DNA of 21,812 nucleotides from Candidatus Latescibacterota bacterium (GCA_016209865.1 JACQVL010000115.1:1-21812); one strand, 5' to 3'. Shown: positions 1 to 10,380, counted from the stretch's first letter. Made by a program: numbers and translations. The notes: generated from the letters alone by a model not told the origin.

Positions 1-1042
<1,042 letters not shown>

Positions 1043-1094
1043 AACCCGACTCCTGGGCAACGATGAATGATGAATGCGGAACGATAAATTGAAA

Positions 1095-2009
1095 TCAAGA
1101 AACCTTCGGTGGACGTTTCTGCAGCCTGGGGATCATCGCCTGAAACAGCGTGACCATCTCCCGGAGCGCTCGCGGGATGTAGTCCATCTTGAGGAAGACC
1201 AGGCCGAGGTCACGGTAGAGCCGGTGTCCAGCGACTCGGGCGAAGTGGAGCTTGCCGGCCTGCACCTCCCGCACGATCGACTGATACGGGATGATCGTAA
1301 GCCCCAGGCCGATCTCGACCAGCGGCTTGATTATTTCGACGTTCTCCATCTCCATGATGATCTGAGGGGTCAAGTGCTGGTCGGCGAAGAACTGATCGAT
1401 CACCTTGCGGGTGTTCGACCCGCGTTCGAACAAGATGAGCGGGGTTGCCGCTAAGTCTTGCGGGGAAATCTGGCGCTTCGTCCCCAGCGGATGCTTCATC
1501 CCGGTCACGACTACCATCTCCTCCCGGAGGATGGAGATGACCTGCAGGTCGTTGGCGACGATGGGGAGGGTGAGGAATCCCAGGTCGATCTCGTTGTTGC
1601 GGATCTGCCGGATGATCGGTTCGCTGTTGCCCGTCGAGACCGTCAGCTTGATGCTGGGATAGAGGGTCTTGTACCGTTTGAGGAGCTGGGGGAGTAAGTA
1701 GGTGCAGACCGACATCCCGCCGGCGATCCGGAGGCTCCCGTGGCTGAGCTGGCCATTGGCGGAGACCTCCAGGACGGCCTCTTCGATATCGCGAAAGAGC
1801 CGGTGGCAGTGTTTCACCAGAGCCTGTCCGGCTTCCGTCAGGAACACCCGTTTGTTGACCCGCATCAGCACCTGGACGCCCAGTTCCTCTTCCAGCAGCT
1901 TGATCTGCCGGCTGATGGCGGACTGGGACACATGCAGCCGGTCCCCCGCTTTCGTGAAACTCCCCGTCTCGGCGATCGCCTGAAACATCTCGAGCTGACG
2001 AAGATCCAT
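1095..2009 (-). CDS. LysR-family transcriptional regulator, divergent from gltB
   Basis: A DNA-binding regulator of 304 residues, normal length for LysR proteins. The N-terminal winged helix-turn-helix (about residues 1-62) starts [18 protein letters not shown] and contains the recognition-helix stretch [19 protein letters not shown] periplasmic-binding-like effector domain follows (about 90-295). The ATG at 2009 is chosen because GGTGGAG sits 4 bases upstream; an ATG 21 bases further upstream has no such site. The gene is transcribed away from gltB across a 274-base AT-rich gap, as gltC is from gltAB in Bacillus. Control of glutamate synthase plus autoregulation is therefore the likeliest role (inference from position only). 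The effector is not predictable from sequence, and CbbR- or CysB-like roles remain possible. Confidence 0.93.
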   Translation of the reverse strand: MDLRQLEMFQAIAETGSFTKAGDRLHVSQSAISRQIKLLEEELGVQVLMRVNKRVFLTEAGQALVKHCHRLFRDIEEAVLEVSANGQLSHGSLRIAGGMSVCTYLLPQLLKRYKTLYPSIKLTVSTGNSEPIIRQIRNNEIDLGFLTLPIVANDLQVISILREEMVVVTGMKHPLGTKRQISPQDLAATPLILFERGSNTRKVIDQFFADQHLTPQIIMEMENVEIIKPLVEIGLGLTIIPYQSIVREVQAGKLHFARVAGHRLYRDLGLVFLKMDYIPRALREMVTLFQAMIPRLQKRPPKVS

Positions 2010-2084
2010 GCGTCTCCACCCATCAATCACTTTTTTAGATAGAGATGATCGGATAATTCTACTTTACTTATTTGAAATACTATT

Positions 2085-2100
2085 GTAACATTACGGTAAC
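2085..2100. promoter_or_regulatory. GTAAC direct repeat, candidate LysR operator half-sites
   Basis: GTAAC occurs at 2085-2089 and again at 2096-2100. The 11-base period puts both copies on one face of the helix, in the AT-rich centre of the divergent promoter region. LysR proteins bind sites with a T-N11-A core in such positions. Assignment as an operator is inference; a 5-base repeat can occur by chance. Confidence 0.3.
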
Positions 2101-2271
2101 TTTTCAGGAATTTTTCCGCCGTGTTCGATTCTGATCCCAGATAGCATTCCGAGTAGCGGACTCCCTGTCATCAAAATACCAGCGAACCGAACGAACGCAA
2201 GGGGTTTTTACGGGGCAGCCGGACGGGGCGGCTGAGCGTGTATCCTGCGGATCATCCACGATCTATCGTGC

Positions 2272-2277
2272 GAGGTG
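2272..2277 (+). promoter_or_regulatory. Ribosome binding site deciding the gltB start
   Basis: GAGGTG lies 6 bases before the ATG at 2284. An in-frame GTG at 2275 overlaps this element and has no ribosome binding site of its own, so the ATG is preferred and the catalytic cysteine becomes residue 18. Confidence 0.6.
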
Positions 2278-2283
2278 TCCACC

Positions 2284-5200
2284 ATGCGCAGACGTTATCA
2301 GGGACTGTACGACCCTCAATACGACCGCGATGCCTGCGGCGTCGGGGTGGTTGCCAACCTCAACGGTCAGAAAACGCACGATATCGTGCGGAACGCCATC
2401 CGAGTCCTCATCAACCTGGAGCATCGTGGCGCGTGCGGCTGCGATCCTGAGACGGGCGATGGCGCCGGCATCCTCCTCCAGATGCCGCATGAATTTTTCA
2501 CTCGACAGTGCGAGTTTGAGGGGATCCATCTGCCCCCGCCGGGGGATTACGGCGTCGGGATGGTGTTTTTGCCCCAGGAGGCCGGACAGCATCGGGAGTG
2601 CGAACGTCTGATCTCGCAGGTGGTGCGGGACGAGGGCCAGCGGTTCTTAGGATGGCGCGATGTCCCGGTCGATCACGCCCAGATCGGACGGGTGGCCCGT
2701 GAGGTCGCGCCCATCATCCGCCAGTTCTTCGTCGGCCGCGGGGAGAGCCTGCGCGACCCGGCCCCGGTCGAGCGCGAGCTCTTCGTCGTCCGCAGCGACC
2801 GGCGGGTGGTCGACTGGCAGCGTGAGGCGGCGAAAGCGCAGTTCGAGCGGAAGCTGTATGTTATCCGCAAAGTCATCGAGTCTCGCGTCCGCGCCCAACA
2901 GTTCGAAGACGGCGGCGATTTCTACATCCCCAGCCTGTCCAGCAAGACGATCGTGTACAAGGGTCTGTTGATGGCGGGCCAGCTTGACGCGTTCTACCGC
3001 GACCTCTCCGACGAATCCGTCGTCACCGCGTTAGCTTTAGTCCATTCGCGGTACAGCACGAACACCCTCGGCTCCTGGAAACTGGCGCACCCGTACCGGA
3101 TGCTCTGCCACAACGGGGAGATCAACACCCTGCGCGGGAACATGAACTGGATGCGCGCCCGCGAAGCGCTCTTCTCCTCCCCGCTTTTCGGGGACGACAT
3201 GAAGAAGCTCCTCCCCATCATGATCGAGGGGTCGAGCGATACCGCGTGCATCGACAACACGCTCGAACTCTTAGTCGCCACCGGGCGTTCTCTTCCGCAC
3301 GCGATCATGATGCTCATCCCGGAGGCCTGGGAGAACCATGAGTCGATGCCGGAAGAAAAAAAGGCGTTCTATGAATACCACTCCTGCCTGATAGAGCCGT
3401 GGGATGGCCCGGCGCTCATCGCGGCGTGCGACGGGGAGCGCATCTGCACCTCGCTGGATCGCAACGGTCTGCGCCCGTTCCGGTACGTCGTCACCGACTA
3501 CGGGTTCGTCGTGGGGGCCTCCGAGACGGGTGTCCTCGACGACATCCCGGCCGACCGCATCCTGAAGAAAGGCCGTCTCCAGCCCGGACGCCTCTTTCTC
3601 ATCGACACGACGGAAGGCCGGATCATCGAGGACGAGGAGATCAAGCACACGATCTGCACCCGGCGGCCGTACGGCAGATGGCTGGCAGAACAGAAGGGGA
3701 CGCTTGACGACCTGCCGGTCCCTGAGGACGTGCCGGGCCTGGGCCTCGACACCCTTGAAGAACGCCAGCGCGCCTTCGGGTACACGAGCGAAGAGCTGAA
3801 GATCCTCCTCACCCCGATGGCCCGCGACGGGGAAGAGCCGGTCGGGTCGATGGGGAACGATGCCCCCTTAGCCGTGCTGTCGAACCGTCCGCAGTTGCTG
3901 TTCCACTACTTCAAGCAACTGTTCGCCCAGGTGACGAACCCGCCGCTCGACGCCATCCGCGAGGAACTGGTCACCTCGCTGGAGAGCTTCATCGGCTCGG
4001 AACAGGACATCTTCGACGAGACACCGCTGCACTGCCGTCAGCTCCGTCTGAAGTATCCGATCCTCTCCAACGCGCAACTGGCCAGGGTCCGCCAGCTCGA
4101 CCGGCCGGGCCTGAGGGCGGCGACGCTGTCCACGCTCTTCCAGAAAGCCGAGCCGGACGGCGCGCTCGAGCAGGCGGTCGAAGCCCTCTGCCAGCAAGCC
4201 GCTGAGGCCGTCCGCAGCGGAGCGACGATCCTCATCCTGTCGGATCGCGGGGTCAACGAAGAGATGATCTCCATCCCCAGCCTGCTGGCCGCCGCCGCCG
4301 TGCACCATCACCTCATCCGCGAGGGATTGCGGACGAAGACCGGCCTCGTCGTCGAGTCGGGTGAACCGCGCGAGGTCATGCACTGCTGCCTGCTCATCGG
4401 CTACGGCGCTGGGGCGGTCAACCCCTACCTGACGCTCGAGACGGTCGAGCACCTGCGCCGTGAAGGGTTCATTCCCGGCAACCTCAGCGCCGAGCAGGTC
4501 GAGAAACACCTCCTCAAGGCGTTGAACAAAGGCATCCTGAAGACGATGTCGAAGATGGGGATCTCGACGATCCAGTCGTACCGGGGCGCGCAGATCTTCG
4601 AGGCGATCGGGATCAACAAGCGGGTGATCGACCGGTATTTCACGTGGACGGCCTCCCGCATCGAAGGGATCGGCCTGGTGGAGATCGAACAGGAAGCCCG
4701 GATGCGCCATCTGCACGCGTATCCCGACGTCCAGGTGCCCGCCAACCTCGTCCTGGATGTGGGCGGATATTACCAGTGGCGGCGCGGTGGGGAGTTCCAC
4801 CTGTTCAACCCCGACACCATCAGCAAGCTGCAGGTCGCCTGCCGGACGGGCGATTACAAAGTCTATAAGGAGTACGCGGCCCTGATCGACACCCAGCAGA
4901 AACAACTCGCCACCCTGCGCGGGCTGTTCGAGTTCAAGCCGGCCCAGTCCCCGGTCCCGCTCGAAGAGGTCGAGCCCGCTTCGGACATCGTGAAGCGGTT
5001 TGCGACCGGGGCGATGTCGTTCGGGTCGATCAGCAAAGAGGCGCACGAGAACCTGGCGATCGCCATGAACCGGATCGGGGGGAAGAGCAACTCCGGCGAG
5101 GGAGGCGAAGACCCCGCTCGGTATTATCCCGCCCCTGACGGCACCTGGCGGAACAGCGCGATCAAGCAGGTGGCGTCCGCCCGGTTTGGGGTCAACAGCA

Positions 5201-6939
5201 ACTACTTAGTCAACGCCTCCGACCTGCAGATCAAGATGGCGCAGGGGGCGAAGCCGGGAGAGGGCGGACAGCTCCCCGGCCATAAAGTGTTCGAGCACAT
5301 CGCCAGGGTCCGGAAATCCACCCCTGGCGTCGGACTGATCTCCCCGCCGCCGCATCACGACATCTACTCCATCGAGGACCTGGCGCAGCTCATCCACGAC
5401 CTGAAGAACGCCAACTCCCGCGCCCGGATCCACGTCAAGCTCGTCGCAGAGGTGGGGGTCGGCACGGTGGCGGCTGGCGTCTCGAAGGGCAAGGCGGACG
5501 TCGTCCTCATCAGCGGGTACGACGGCGGGACGGGGGCGTCTCCGGAATCGTCGATGAAGCACGCCGGGATTCCCTGGGAGTTAGGACTGTCCGAGACGCA
5601 GCAGGTGCTCGTCCAGAACGACCTGCGCGGCCGGATCGTCGTGCAGACGGACGGCCAGTTGAAGACCGGCCGGGACGTGGCGATCGCGTGCCTGCTCGGC
5701 GCGGAGGAGTTCGGGTTTGCCACCACCTCGCTCGTCGCCAGCGGGTGCATCATGCTGCGAAAGTGCCATCTCAACACCTGCTCGGTCGGGATCGCCACCC
5801 AGGACGAGGAGCTGCGGAAGCAGTTCACGGGCAAGCCGGAGCACGTCATCAACTTCATGTTCTTCATCGCGGAACACCTGCGCGAGATCATGTCCCAGCT
5901 CGGGTTCCGGACGATCAATGAGATGGTCGGGCGGGTGGATTGCCTCGACACGCGGACGGCGATCGAGCACTGGAAGGCGAAAGGACTCGATTTCACCAAA
6001 CTTTTGACGAAACCGGACGCCCCGCCGCACGTGGCCACCTACTGCCGCGAGCAGCAGGATCACAGACTGCAGTACGCGCTCGACAACCATCTGATCGAAC
6101 TCTCGAAGGAGGCGCTGGAGCACAAACAGCCGGTCGTCATCCATCATGCGATCCAGAACATCAACCGGACGGTGGGGACGATGCTCAGCTCGGAGGTGTC
6201 GCGCCGGTACGGAGAGGCAGGGCTGCCGAACGACACCATCCAGGTCTTCCTGCACGGGTCTGCCGGTCAGAGCTTCGGGGCGTTCCTCGCCCCGGGCATC
6301 TCCCTCTCCTTAGAGGGCGATTCGAACGATTACACGGGCAAGGGGCTCTCTGGCGGCCGGATGGCGATCTTCCCGTCGCGCAACGCCAAGTTTAAAGCGG
6401 AGGACAACATCATCATCGGCAACGTGGCGCTCTACGGCGCGACCGCCGGCAAAGCGTTCTTCTGCGGCCGCGGCGGCGAACGGTTTGCCGTCCGCAACAG
6501 CGGCGTGGAAGCGGTCATCGAGGGCCTGGGCGACCACGGCTGCGAGTACATGACCCGCGGGTGCGTCGTGGTGTTAGGGTCGGTCGGCCGCAACTTCGCG
6601 GCCGGGATGAGCGGCGGGATCGCGTACGTCCTGGATGAGGCGGGGGTGTTTCCCACCCTGTGCAACCACCAGATGGTCGACCTCGAACCCGTCGACACGG
6701 ACGAGGACATCCAGAAGCTGCGCGGCCTGATCGAGGAGCACGTCCGCTACACCCAGAGCCAGCGCGGCCAGTACGTCCTCGATCACTGGTCGGACTTGCT
6801 CCCCAAGTTCGTCAAAATCATGCCGGTCGATTATCGTCGCGCCATGATGGAACTGGCGGCCAAAGCCCAGCAAGGGGTGAACGGCACGAACGGCCACCCC
6901 CAGGAGACCGCGCCGGCCGCGCAGGAAGCCGCGATGTAA
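2284..6939 (+). CDS. gltB: Glutamate synthase (NADPH-type) large subunit
   Basis: Makes two glutamates from glutamine and 2-oxoglutarate; with GltD it completes ammonium assimilation in the cytosol. The 1551 residues match the usual 1480-1560. In order: a short propeptide and the amidotransferase domain with nucleophile C18 (in RDACGVGV), which must be exposed by cleavage; the central domain; the FMN-binding synthase domain from about residue 900, with [20 protein letters not shown] and [11 protein letters not shown]; the 3Fe-4S site C-x5-C-x4-C (C1155, C1161, C1166); and the C-terminal GXGXG beta-helix domain, about 1260-1500. No key residue is missing. The C-terminal tail of about 20 residues is rich in Ala, Gly and Asn and is probably flexible. 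gltD follows after 77 bases. Regulation by the divergent LysR protein is likely but inferred. Confidence 0.98.
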   Translation: MRRRYQGLYDPQYDRDACGVGVVANLNGQKTHDIVRNAIRVLINLEHRGACGCDPETGDGAGILLQMPHEFFTRQCEFEGIHLPPPGDYGVGMVFLPQEAGQHRECERLISQVVRDEGQRFLGWRDVPVDHAQIGRVAREVAPIIRQFFVGRGESLRDPAPVERELFVVRSDRRVVDWQREAAKAQFERKLYVIRKVIESRVRAQQFEDGGDFYIPSLSSKTIVYKGLLMAGQLDAFYRDLSDESVVTALALVHSRYSTNTLGSWKLAHPYRMLCHNGEINTLRGNMNWMRAREALFSSPLFGDDMKKLLPIMIEGSSDTACIDNTLELLVATGRSLPHAIMMLIPEAWENHESMPEEKKAFYEYHSCLIEPWDGPALIAACDGERICTSLDRNGLRPFRYVVTDYGFVVGASETGVLDDIPADRILKKGRLQPGRLFLIDTTEGRIIEDEEIKHTICTRRPYGRWLAEQKGTLDDLPVPEDVPGLGLDTLEERQRAFGYTSEELKILLTPMARDGEEPVGSMGNDAPLAVLSNRPQLLFHYFKQLFAQVTNPPLDAIREELVTSLESFIGSEQDIFDETPLHCRQLRLKYPILSNAQLARVRQLDRPGLRAATLSTLFQKAEPDGALEQAVEALCQQAAEAVRSGATILILSDRGVNEEMISIPSLLAAAAVHHHLIREGLRTKTGLVVESGEPREVMHCCLLIGYGAGAVNPYLTLETVEHLRREGFIPGNLSAEQVEKHLLKALNKGILKTMSKMGISTIQSYRGAQIFEAIGINKRVIDRYFTWTASRIEGIGLVEIEQEARMRHLHAYPDVQVPANLVLDVGGYYQWRRGGEFHLFNPDTISKLQVACRTGDYKVYKEYAALIDTQQKQLATLRGLFEFKPAQSPVPLEEVEPASDIVKRFATGAMSFGSISKEAHENLAIAMNRIGGKSNSGEGGEDPARYYPAPDGTWRNSAIKQVASARFGVNSNYLVNASDLQIKMAQGAKPGEGGQLPGHKVFEHIARVRKSTPGVGLISPPPHHDIYSIEDLAQLIHDLKNANSRARIHVKLVAEVGVGTVAAGVSKGKADVVLISGYDGGTGASPESSMKHAGIPWELGLSETQQVLVQNDLRGRIVVQTDGQLKTGRDVAIACLLGAEEFGFATTSLVASGCIMLRKCHLNTCSVGIATQDEELRKQFTGKPEHVINFMFFIAEHLREIMSQLGFRTINEMVGRVDCLDTRTAIEHWKAKGLDFTKLLTKPDAPPHVATYCREQQDHRLQYALDNHLIELSKEALEHKQPVVIHHAIQNINRTVGTMLSSEVSRRYGEAGLPNDTIQVFLHGSAGQSFGAFLAPGISLSLEGDSNDYTGKGLSGGRMAIFPSRNAKFKAEDNIIIGNVALYGATAGKAFFCGRGGERFAVRNSGVEAVIEGLGDHGCEYMTRGCVVVLGSVGRNFAAGMSGGIAYVLDEAGVFPTLCNHQMVDLEPVDTDEDIQKLRGLIEEHVRYTQSQRGQYVLDHWSDLLPKFVKIMPVDYRRAMMELAAKAQQGVNGTNGHPQETAPAAQEAAM

Positions 6940-6969
6940 ACGATGCATGATGAAGACCGTCCCGGTGTC

Positions 6970-6989
6970 ATTCCCGCGAAAGCGGGAAT
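6970..6989. repeat. REP-like palindrome in the gltB-gltD gap
   Basis: ATTCCCGC and GCGGGAAT form a perfect 8-bp stem around a GAAA tetraloop. It lies within the longer phrase starting GTCATTCCCGCGAAAGCGGG, which belongs to a dispersed intergenic repeat family known from many proteobacterial and related genomes (similar to the dRS3 core of Neisseria). It separates two subunit genes of one enzyme. There is no T-run after the hairpin, so it is unlikely to be a strong terminator; mRNA stabilisation or mild attenuation is possible. Confidence 0.8.
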
Positions 6990-7016
6990 CCACTCATCAT
7001 TGCTTGGATAACCACG

Positions 7017-8474
7017 ATGGGGAAAACGACAGGCTTTCTCGAAATCTCCCGCAAGGTGGCTGAATACCGTCCGGTTGAAGAGCGGGTGAAGGACTGGGAA
7101 GAGTTCTGGCCGCTGCTCCCTGAGGAGGAGGCCCGCGCGCAAGGCGCGCGCTGTATGGACTGCGGGACGCCGTTCTGCATGAGCGGCCACGGGTGTCCGT
7201 TAGGGAACATCATCCCGGAGTTTAACGACCTGGTCTACCGGGGACAGTGGAAGCGGGCGCTCGACGTCCTGCACGCGACCAACAATTTCCCGGAATTCAC
7301 CGGCCGGCTCTGCCCGGCGCCCTGCGAGGCGGCGTGCGTCCTGGCCATCAATCAGCCCGCCGTGACGATTGAGCAGATCGAACGGCAGATCGTCGAGCAC
7401 GGGTTTGCGGAAGGCTGGGTGACCGCCAGGCCCCCGACAAGACGCACCGGGAAGAAAGTGGCGGTCATCGGCTCCGGCCCGGCCGGCCTTGCCGTGGCCC
7501 AGCAACTGAACCGTGCCGGTCACACCGTCACCGTCTTCGAGCGCGCGGAGGTCATCGGCGGCCTGCTGCGGCTGGGCATCCCGGATTTCAAACTCGAAAA
7601 ACACATCGTCCAGCGCCGGATCGACCTGATGGCCGCCGAAGGGATCATCTTCAAGCCGGGGACGAACGCCGGGACGAACTATCCCGTCGAGGAACTGCGT
7701 ACGAACTTCGACGCGATCTGCCTGACGGCCGGGGCGACGCAGCCTCGTGACCTGAAGGTGCCCGGCCGCGAGCTGCGGGGGGTCCATTTCGCGGTGGAAT
7801 TCCTCTCCCAGCAGAACCGCCTGAACGCGGGCGTCCCGATCGACCCGGCGGAGCGCATCACCGCCGACGGGAAGGCGGCGGTGATCTTAGGCGGCGGGGA
7901 CACGGGCGCGGACTGCTTAGGGACAGTCCATCGCCAGGGCGCGGCGCAGGTCTACCAGTTCGAGCTCCTGCCCGAGCCGCCGCCGGAGCGTAAGCCGAAC
8001 AACCCCTGGCCCGAATGGCCTCGGGTGTTACGGCTGTCCGCCGCCCATAAAGAAGGGGGCGTCCGGGATTACAACATCCTGACCAAAGCGTTCACCGGGG
8101 ACGAACACGGCCACGTGCGCACGCTCCAGGGCGTGCGTCTCGAATGGGGGCCGCCCGATGAACAGGGCCGTCCGAAGATGATCGAGATTCCGGGGTCGGA
8201 GTTCGAGATCGAGACGCAGTTGGTCCTCTTAGCGATGGGGTTCCTCGGCCCCGAACGGAACGCCCTGATCTCAGGCCTGGGTGTGGAGATCGACGGCCGC
8301 GGGAACATCGCCTGCGGCGCGAATTACATGTCCAACGTCCCCGGCGTGTTCGCGGCGGGGGATTGTCGCACCGGGCAGTCGATCGTCGTCCGGGCGATCG
8401 CGGACGGCCGGAGGGCCGCCCGGGCGATCGATGCCTGGCTGATGGGCTCCAGCGAGCTGCCAGCGCCGTTGTGA
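7017..8474 (+). CDS. gltD: Glutamate synthase small subunit
   Basis: The electron-input subunit of glutamate synthase: it takes electrons from NAD(P)H through FAD and passes them via iron-sulphur clusters to GltB. The 485 residues are typical. The N-terminal domain carries cysteines C46, C49, C54, C60 and C99, C103, C107, consistent with the two 4Fe-4S clusters of the family. The FAD-binding GSGPAG lies at 152-157, the NAD(P)H-binding LGGGDTG at about 290-296, and the C-terminal FAD motif GVFAAGDCRTG near 445. The ATG at 7017 has only a weak ribosome binding site (TTGGAT), and a REP-like hairpin lies just upstream, so coupling to gltB is loose. Its stop codon is embedded in a GATTGCGG repeat. 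The GC-rich block ends soon after this gene. Confidence 0.97.
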   Translation: MGKTTGFLEISRKVAEYRPVEERVKDWEEFWPLLPEEEARAQGARCMDCGTPFCMSGHGCPLGNIIPEFNDLVYRGQWKRALDVLHATNNFPEFTGRLCPAPCEAACVLAINQPAVTIEQIERQIVEHGFAEGWVTARPPTRRTGKKVAVIGSGPAGLAVAQQLNRAGHTVTVFERAEVIGGLLRLGIPDFKLEKHIVQRRIDLMAAEGIIFKPGTNAGTNYPVEELRTNFDAICLTAGATQPRDLKVPGRELRGVHFAVEFLSQQNRLNAGVPIDPAERITADGKAAVILGGGDTGADCLGTVHRQGAAQVYQFELLPEPPPERKPNNPWPEWPRVLRLSAAHKEGGVRDYNILTKAFTGDEHGHVRTLQGVRLEWGPPDEQGRPKMIEIPGSEFEIETQLVLLAMGFLGPERNALISGLGVEIDGRGNIACGANYMSNVPGVFAAGDCRTGQSIVVRAIADGRRAARAIDAWLMGSSELPAPL

Positions 8475-8504
8475 TTGCGGATTGTCGATTGCGGATTGCG
8501 GAAT
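8473..8504. repeat. GATTGCGGATT short tandem repeat at the gltD stop codon
   Basis: GATTGCGGATT is present at 8473-8483 and 8487-8497, followed by a degenerate copy at 8495-8504. The gltD stop TGA (8472-8474) overlaps the first copy. Similar simple repeats lie at the ends of other genes here. No coding potential is apparent. Confidence 0.7.
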
Positions 8505-8520
8505 GAGTAGCCCGCACTCC

Positions 8521-8546
8521 ACGCTTCCTCAAGCGTTTCTCCTCTC
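8521..8546 (+). terminator. Weak candidate terminator after gltD
   Basis: ACGCTT and AAGCGT pair across a CCTC loop (8521-8536), followed by a pyrimidine-rich TTCTCCTCTC. The stem is only 6 bp and the T-run is interrupted, so termination would be weak at best. Position after gltD and before the AT-rich island is fitting. Confidence 0.35.
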
Positions 8547-8578
8547 GTCTCACCTCATACTCTGTCACAAAAATCTGA

Positions 8579-8584
8579 TTGACA
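8579..8584 (+). promoter_or_regulatory. Candidate -35 box (TTGACA) for the restriction-modification genes
   Basis: A perfect TTGACA lies 26 bases before the GTTAGGC core site. The -10 region at normal spacing (around 8602-8608, ATTCAT or TTCATT) matches the consensus poorly. If real, the promoter lies outside the putative cassette, as would be expected for an inserted cassette that depends on host transcription. Confidence 0.3.
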
Positions 8585-8609
8585 TCAGCCTCTCTCTTTC
8601 CATTCATTA

Positions 8610-8616
8610 GTTAGGC
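8610..8616 (+). other. Integron-type core site GTTAGGC at the left edge of the island
   Basis: GTTAGGC fits the recombination core GTTRRRY used by integron integrases and is the canonical form seen at attI1. It lies exactly where the AT-rich island begins, 16 bases before the first ATG of the restriction-modification pair. A 7-base degenerate motif alone is weak; it gains weight from the attC-like half at the other edge. Confidence 0.45.
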
Positions 8617-8617
8617 A

Positions 8618-8636
8618 GGCATATCAGTGTTATGCC
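8618..8636. repeat. Inverted repeat GGCATA/TATGCC over an upstream ATG
   Basis: GGCATA (8618-8623) and TATGCC (8631-8636) form a 6-bp inverted repeat with a 7-base loop. It covers the ATG at 8632 and lies directly after the core site. It could be a translational control hairpin or an operator for the restriction-modification genes; no controller protein gene was seen. Confidence 0.35.
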
Positions 8637-8669
8637 AGAGTACTATGTTCACAGAAAGCAGTACAAAGA

Positions 8670-9098
8670 GTGACGATTTTCCAGCGATACGGTAGACTAT
8701 ATATGAGGTGGATCAATGATGTCGCTGCCATTATCGGCCTTCCAAGCGATACATTGGTAAACATCAAAGGCGTCGTGTTTGAGGCACGACAAGGTTATAA
8801 AAGCAAGGACTCAAAGCGTCAAAATGCTGACCTCGCAAATGCGTCAAAGGCATATGCCCATCTCTATATACCAACCCTTCTTCTCTTCTCAACACAGATT
8901 GACAGCGATGTCACCCACAGATATAAGGAAAACTTATGGCTTCTGTTAACAGGTACCGTAGATGGCCCGCCCACTGTCAGTACTTATGCGTTCTGCAGAG
9001 AAATTATTGGTTATGACTTGGCCGATTTCTTTCAACAGTATTCCCCGCAAATCAAGGCTGAGATCGAAACTGTTCTCAAGGCTCTTCTTAGTGCTTGA
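8670..9098 (+). CDS. Putative small restriction endonuclease (possibly with a frameshifted 5' end)
   Basis: The 142 residues have no motif I can assign with certainty. The call rests on position: the stop lies 7 bases before a DNA methyltransferase start, in an AT-rich island. A conserved-looking charged stretch, VFEARQGYKSKDSKRQNAD (residues 36-54, with E38, K44, K46, D47), could be a PD-(D/E)XK-like nuclease centre but lacks a clear classical spacing. It is followed by a hydrophobic strand (IPTLLLFSTQID). The GTG start has no good ribosome binding site. An ATG at 8632 opens a 13-codon frame (MPEYYVHRKQYKE) that stops at a TGA overlapping this GTG; adding one base there (TGA to TGGA) would join both frames into one protein of about 156 residues. 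The gene may therefore be a pseudogene, a sequencing error, or a translationally coupled pair. Confidence 0.6.
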   Translation: MTIFQRYGRLYMRWINDVAAIIGLPSDTLVNIKGVVFEARQGYKSKDSKRQNADLANASKAYAHLYIPTLLLFSTQIDSDVTHRYKENLWLLLTGTVDGPPTVSTYAFCREIIGYDLADFFQQYSPQIKAEIETVLKALLSA

Positions 9099-9105
9099 AG
9101 GTTAT

Positions 9106-10347
9106 ATGCTAATCCCACACAGACTCGGACTGTTTGAACACCTCACCCACAAAGCCAATCTCAAGCATACGCGGTACGGCTGGCTTCGCCTCACACCCGC
9201 TTATTCAGTGCATCTTGTTGCGAATCTATTGGATTCGATATCACTGAAAGATGCAGTTGTACTCGATCCATTCTGTGGGACAGGAACTACCGCCCTGGTT
9301 TGCGCTGAACGCGGGATCAAAGCCGACACAACGGACATCAATCCTTTTCTTACTTGGTTAGCATCGACTAAGACACAAATGTACAATGAGAAGGAGCTTG
9401 AGACGTTTAGATTCATATCTGATCAAATTAGGAAGACGCTCTGCAATGGTCATATACATCAACTCTTCTGGATACCATCAATTCATCAAATCGAAAAATG
9501 GTGGGATGAAATGACGTTGCGAACGCTTAGTTACGCTTTCTTTCTAATCAATCAAAGGAAAGATGATATCCCGATACCTTCTATTGATCTTTTGAAAATC
9601 GTATTCTGCCGGGTAATGATAGCCCATTCGAGCGCCAGCTTTGGTCATCAATCTATGTCTTTCAAAAAGAAGAGCGATAATAATGGTCTCTTTGAGAAAA
9701 CAGTGGAAGATATTGCTGTGACGTGGGGAAAGACCTGTTCTGACGTTTATAGTGCAGCTTGTTCACCTATAGCCATCCAACCTCGTGTACTGCTTTGCGA
9801 TGCTCGCCAATTAGTCGAGTCACTTCCACGCGACTACTATACTTGTGTTATCACTTCCCCCCCATATCCAAACCGGATGAGCTACATTCGAGAATTACGA
9901 CCTTATATGTACTGGCTTGGATATCTACAAGATGGCAGAGAAGCTGGAGAACTTGACTGGAAGGCTATTGGAGGTACCTGGGGGTGCGCAACAAGCAAGG
10001 TGAGCAAGTGGGAACCAGAGCTTGATCGACCTCTCCCTTACACAGGATTCGCCGAAATTATAGAGAATATTGCACAAAAAAGTCCAATTCTCGCCCGGTA
10101 TGTCCACAAATATTTCTATGACATGGTTGAGCACATTGAGCAAGTTTTCGCTGTGCTGAAATCGGGAGGGACAATCAATTACATTATTGGCAACTCCAAA
10201 TTCTATGACGTTTTATTACCAGTTGAAGCTATTTTCGCATCCCTATTCACGAAGAAGGGATTTGAGAACATGTCGATCAAGACAATTCGTAAGAGAACTT
10301 CAAAGAAGGAATTATACGAATATATCGTTTCTGCGAGGAAGCCATAG
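9106..10347 (+). CDS. Site-specific DNA amino-methyltransferase (N4-cytosine or N6-adenine)
   Basis: The 413-residue protein transfers a methyl group from SAM to an exocyclic amino group of a base in a specific DNA site. The SAM-binding motif I, DPFCGTGTT, starts at D54, followed by motif II-like TTDINPF. The catalytic TSPPY is at 250-254, continuing PNRMSYIRELRPYMYWLGY. TSPPY is most typical of N4-cytosine enzymes such as M.PvuII but is not exclusive. Motif I precedes motif IV by about 196 residues, leaving room for a target-recognition region between them. The ATG at 9106 is chosen over an earlier in-frame ATG (8962) because GAAGG lies 4 bases upstream and the longer frame would overlap the preceding gene by 137 bases. 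It is paired with the upstream putative endonuclease; the target site cannot be told. Confidence 0.88.
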   Translation: MLIPHRLGLFEHLTHKANLKHTRYGWLRLTPAYSVHLVANLLDSISLKDAVVLDPFCGTGTTALVCAERGIKADTTDINPFLTWLASTKTQMYNEKELETFRFISDQIRKTLCNGHIHQLFWIPSIHQIEKWWDEMTLRTLSYAFFLINQRKDDIPIPSIDLLKIVFCRVMIAHSSASFGHQSMSFKKKSDNNGLFEKTVEDIAVTWGKTCSDVYSAACSPIAIQPRVLLCDARQLVESLPRDYYTCVITSPPYPNRMSYIRELRPYMYWLGYLQDGREAGELDWKAIGGTWGCATSKVSKWEPELDRPLPYTGFAEIIENIAQKSPILARYVHKYFYDMVEHIEQVFAVLKSGGTINYIIGNSKFYDVLLPVEAIFASLFTKKGFENMSIKTIRKRTSKKELYEYIVSARKP

Positions 10348-10380
10348 TGAAGCGATATTGTAGGATGGAAACCACTAACA

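Larger units (their letters stand above)
2010..2283. promoter_or_regulatory. Divergent LysR-gltB control region
   Basis: This gap is clearly more AT-rich than its surroundings, mostly between 2030 and 2130, as expected for back-to-back promoters. On the minus strand a TAGAAT hexamer (2056-2061) is a candidate -10 for the LysR gene, but no good -35 was found. On the plus strand TTGAAA (2072-2077) is a candidate -35 with only a poor -10. A 6-bp stem, CAGCCG/CGGCTG (2216-2221 and 2229-2234), lies in the presumed gltB leader. No sigma-54 type GG/GC element was seen. The individual hexamer calls are weak. Confidence 0.5.

Noticed and set aside
2275-2283. GTG start for gltB
   Set aside because: It overlaps the ribosome binding site of the ATG at 2284 and has none of its own.
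3868-5046. A 392-codon open frame on the minus strand inside gltB
   Set aside because: It is antisense to a complete, well-conserved glutamate synthase and its translation is Arg/Asp/Leu-rich low-information sequence, as expected from GC-rich antisense frames.
8962-9105. Longer start for the DNA methyltransferase at 8962
   Set aside because: It would overlap the preceding gene by 137 bases and adds a basic, unstructured stretch; GAAGG before the ATG at 9106 marks the better start.
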